Shown here: one piece after another, positions 4,684 to 5,175 of the stretch
How the letters are laid out: every line of letters begins with the position of its first letter
How positions within the stretch are numbered: the stretch's first letter is position 1
Source of the DNA: an uncultured Alphaproteobacteria bacterium
Lineage (GTDB): Bacteria; Pseudomonadota; Alphaproteobacteria; Rhizobiales; Hyphomicrobiaceae
DNA: 5,175 nt
Direction: 5' to 3'
Assembly (NCBI GenBank): GCA_937950105.1
Contig: CALFEM010000191.1
Coordinates: forward strand, 1-5,175
Translations under genes and position numbers: made by a program
Notes under the pieces: generated by a model
What the model was told of the DNA's origin: nothing
Seen by the model: only the letters and a program-made list of their open reading frames with translations
Databases searched by the model: none

Positions 4684-5175
4684 ATGCGAGAGTACGGCTT
4701 CAGGGTCAGCGCCTTTTTCGCGGCCCTCTTCCTGATCTACGGGTTTCACATCCCCTATCTGCCGCTGTGGCTCGAATGGCGCGGGCTGACGGCCGGCGAG
4801 ATCGGTCTCGTCACGTCGGTTCCCTATTTCCTGCGCCTCGTGGTGACGCCGTCGGTCGCCTATGCCGCCGATCGCATGGGCAACCATCGCCGCGTGATTC
4901 TCACCCTCGCCTGGGTGTCGCTCGCCGCCGCGCTGGCGCTCAGCCAGTCGCCCGCCTTCTGGACAATTCTCGTGACCAGCGTCGTGCTGGCGATCAGCAC
5001 ATGGAGCATCATGCCGCTGACCGAGACGGTGGCGATCGTCGGCGTGCGGCGCGGGCTCGACTATGGCCGCATGCGGCTGTGGGGCGCGCTCACCTTCATC
5101 GCCGCAAGTTTTGTCGGCGGCGCCATCGTCGATGCGAGCGGGCGCGGCGCCGGCATCTGGCTCATCGTCGCCGGC
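4684..5175 (+). CDS. MFS transporter, HcaT-like, 3'-truncated
   Basis: The first 164 residues of a major facilitator superfamily transporter of the MFS_1-like type (3-phenylpropionate permease HcaT and nucleoside permease relatives), an inner-membrane secondary transporter. Hydrophobic segments are at about 8-30 (with YGFHIPYLPLWL after it begins), 40-62, 71-88, 92-115 and 133-150, with a sixth starting near 157. The cytoplasmic loop between helices 2 and 3 reads DRMGNHRR (63-70), the MFS A-motif position. YGRMRLWGALTFI (127-139) is characteristic of the HcaT branch. ATG 4684 follows AGGA at 8 nt spacing. The frame is open to the last base, so about 220-240 residues, including the C-terminal six-helix half, lie beyond the window. 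The substrate is unknown: members of this branch are often called phenylpropionate transporters without proof, and no aromatic-degradation gene is visible here. Confidence 0.9.
   Translation, partial: MREYGFRVSAFFAALFLIYGFHIPYLPLWLEWRGLTAGEIGLVTSVPYFLRLVVTPSVAYAADRMGNHRRVILTLAWVSLAAALALSQSPAFWTILVTSVVLAISTWSIMPLTETVAIVGVRRGLDYGRMRLWGALTFIAASFVGGAIVDASGRGAGIWLIVAG

Noticed and set aside
4414..4887. Minus-strand open frame of 157 codons covering the divergent region
   Set aside because: It overlaps the start of the transporter and the hypothetical gene, has no Shine-Dalgarno or domain, and the transporter frame has clear membrane helices.

Overview
The window is GC-rich bacterial chromosome whose genes point to an alphaproteobacterium, probably of the Hyphomicrobiales (Rhizobiales). 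The evidence is the uniformly G/C-biased third positions, the type of ACT-less threonine/serine dehydratase, and a hypothetical protein with an ETARGRWFLAEHGRR-type N-terminus that I associate with alphaproteobacteria. This is a family-level impression; no rRNA or tRNA is present to confirm it. Bases 1-44 are not genomic: they match the 3' part of the Illumina TruSeq universal (P5) adapter, so the window starts at an untrimmed contig end and the first gene is cut there.

Layout, left to right. (1) 46-630 (+): metallo-beta-lactamase-fold hydrolase, N-terminus missing. It is followed after 22 bp by (2) 653-1339 (+): uracil-DNA-glycosylase-superfamily protein with four cysteines placed as in the Fe-S family-4 enzymes. 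(3) 1341-1449: a 54-bp unit in two tandem copies (period 55 bp), each folding into a long imperfect hairpin, lying between convergent genes. (4) 1459-1953 (-): small TIGR01244/DUF442 rhodanese-like protein. (5) 1954-2165: divergent promoter region with a candidate sigma-70 promoter in each direction and an A-tract palindrome inside the rightward promoter. (6) 2166-2675 (+): Lrp/AsnC regulator, coupled by an ATGA overlap to (7) 2672-3649 (+): PLP-dependent threonine/serine dehydratase. (8) 3693-3721: strong hairpin between convergent genes. (9) 3746-4441 (-): conserved hypothetical protein. (10) 4442-4683: divergent upstream region with a perfect TGTGA-N6-TCACA dyad. (11) 4684-5175 (+): MFS transporter of the HcaT/3-phenylpropionate type, cut by the window end.

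The only clear functional unit is the Lrp/AsnC-dehydratase pair. A local regulator sharing a transcript with an amino-acid ammonia-lyase fits amino-acid-responsive control of threonine/serine breakdown, probably with autoregulation through the palindrome in its promoter. The other genes look like ordinary repair, hydrolase, sulfur-transfer and transport functions without a shared pathway.

I looked for a new defence, mobile or RNA-based system and see none: there is no CRISPR array, transposase, integrase, toxin-antitoxin pair or phage gene. The observations most worth a second look are the adapter junction, the tandem palindromic repeat, the promoter-embedded palindrome of the Lrp-type gene, the CRP-like dyad and the uncharacterised protein beside it.
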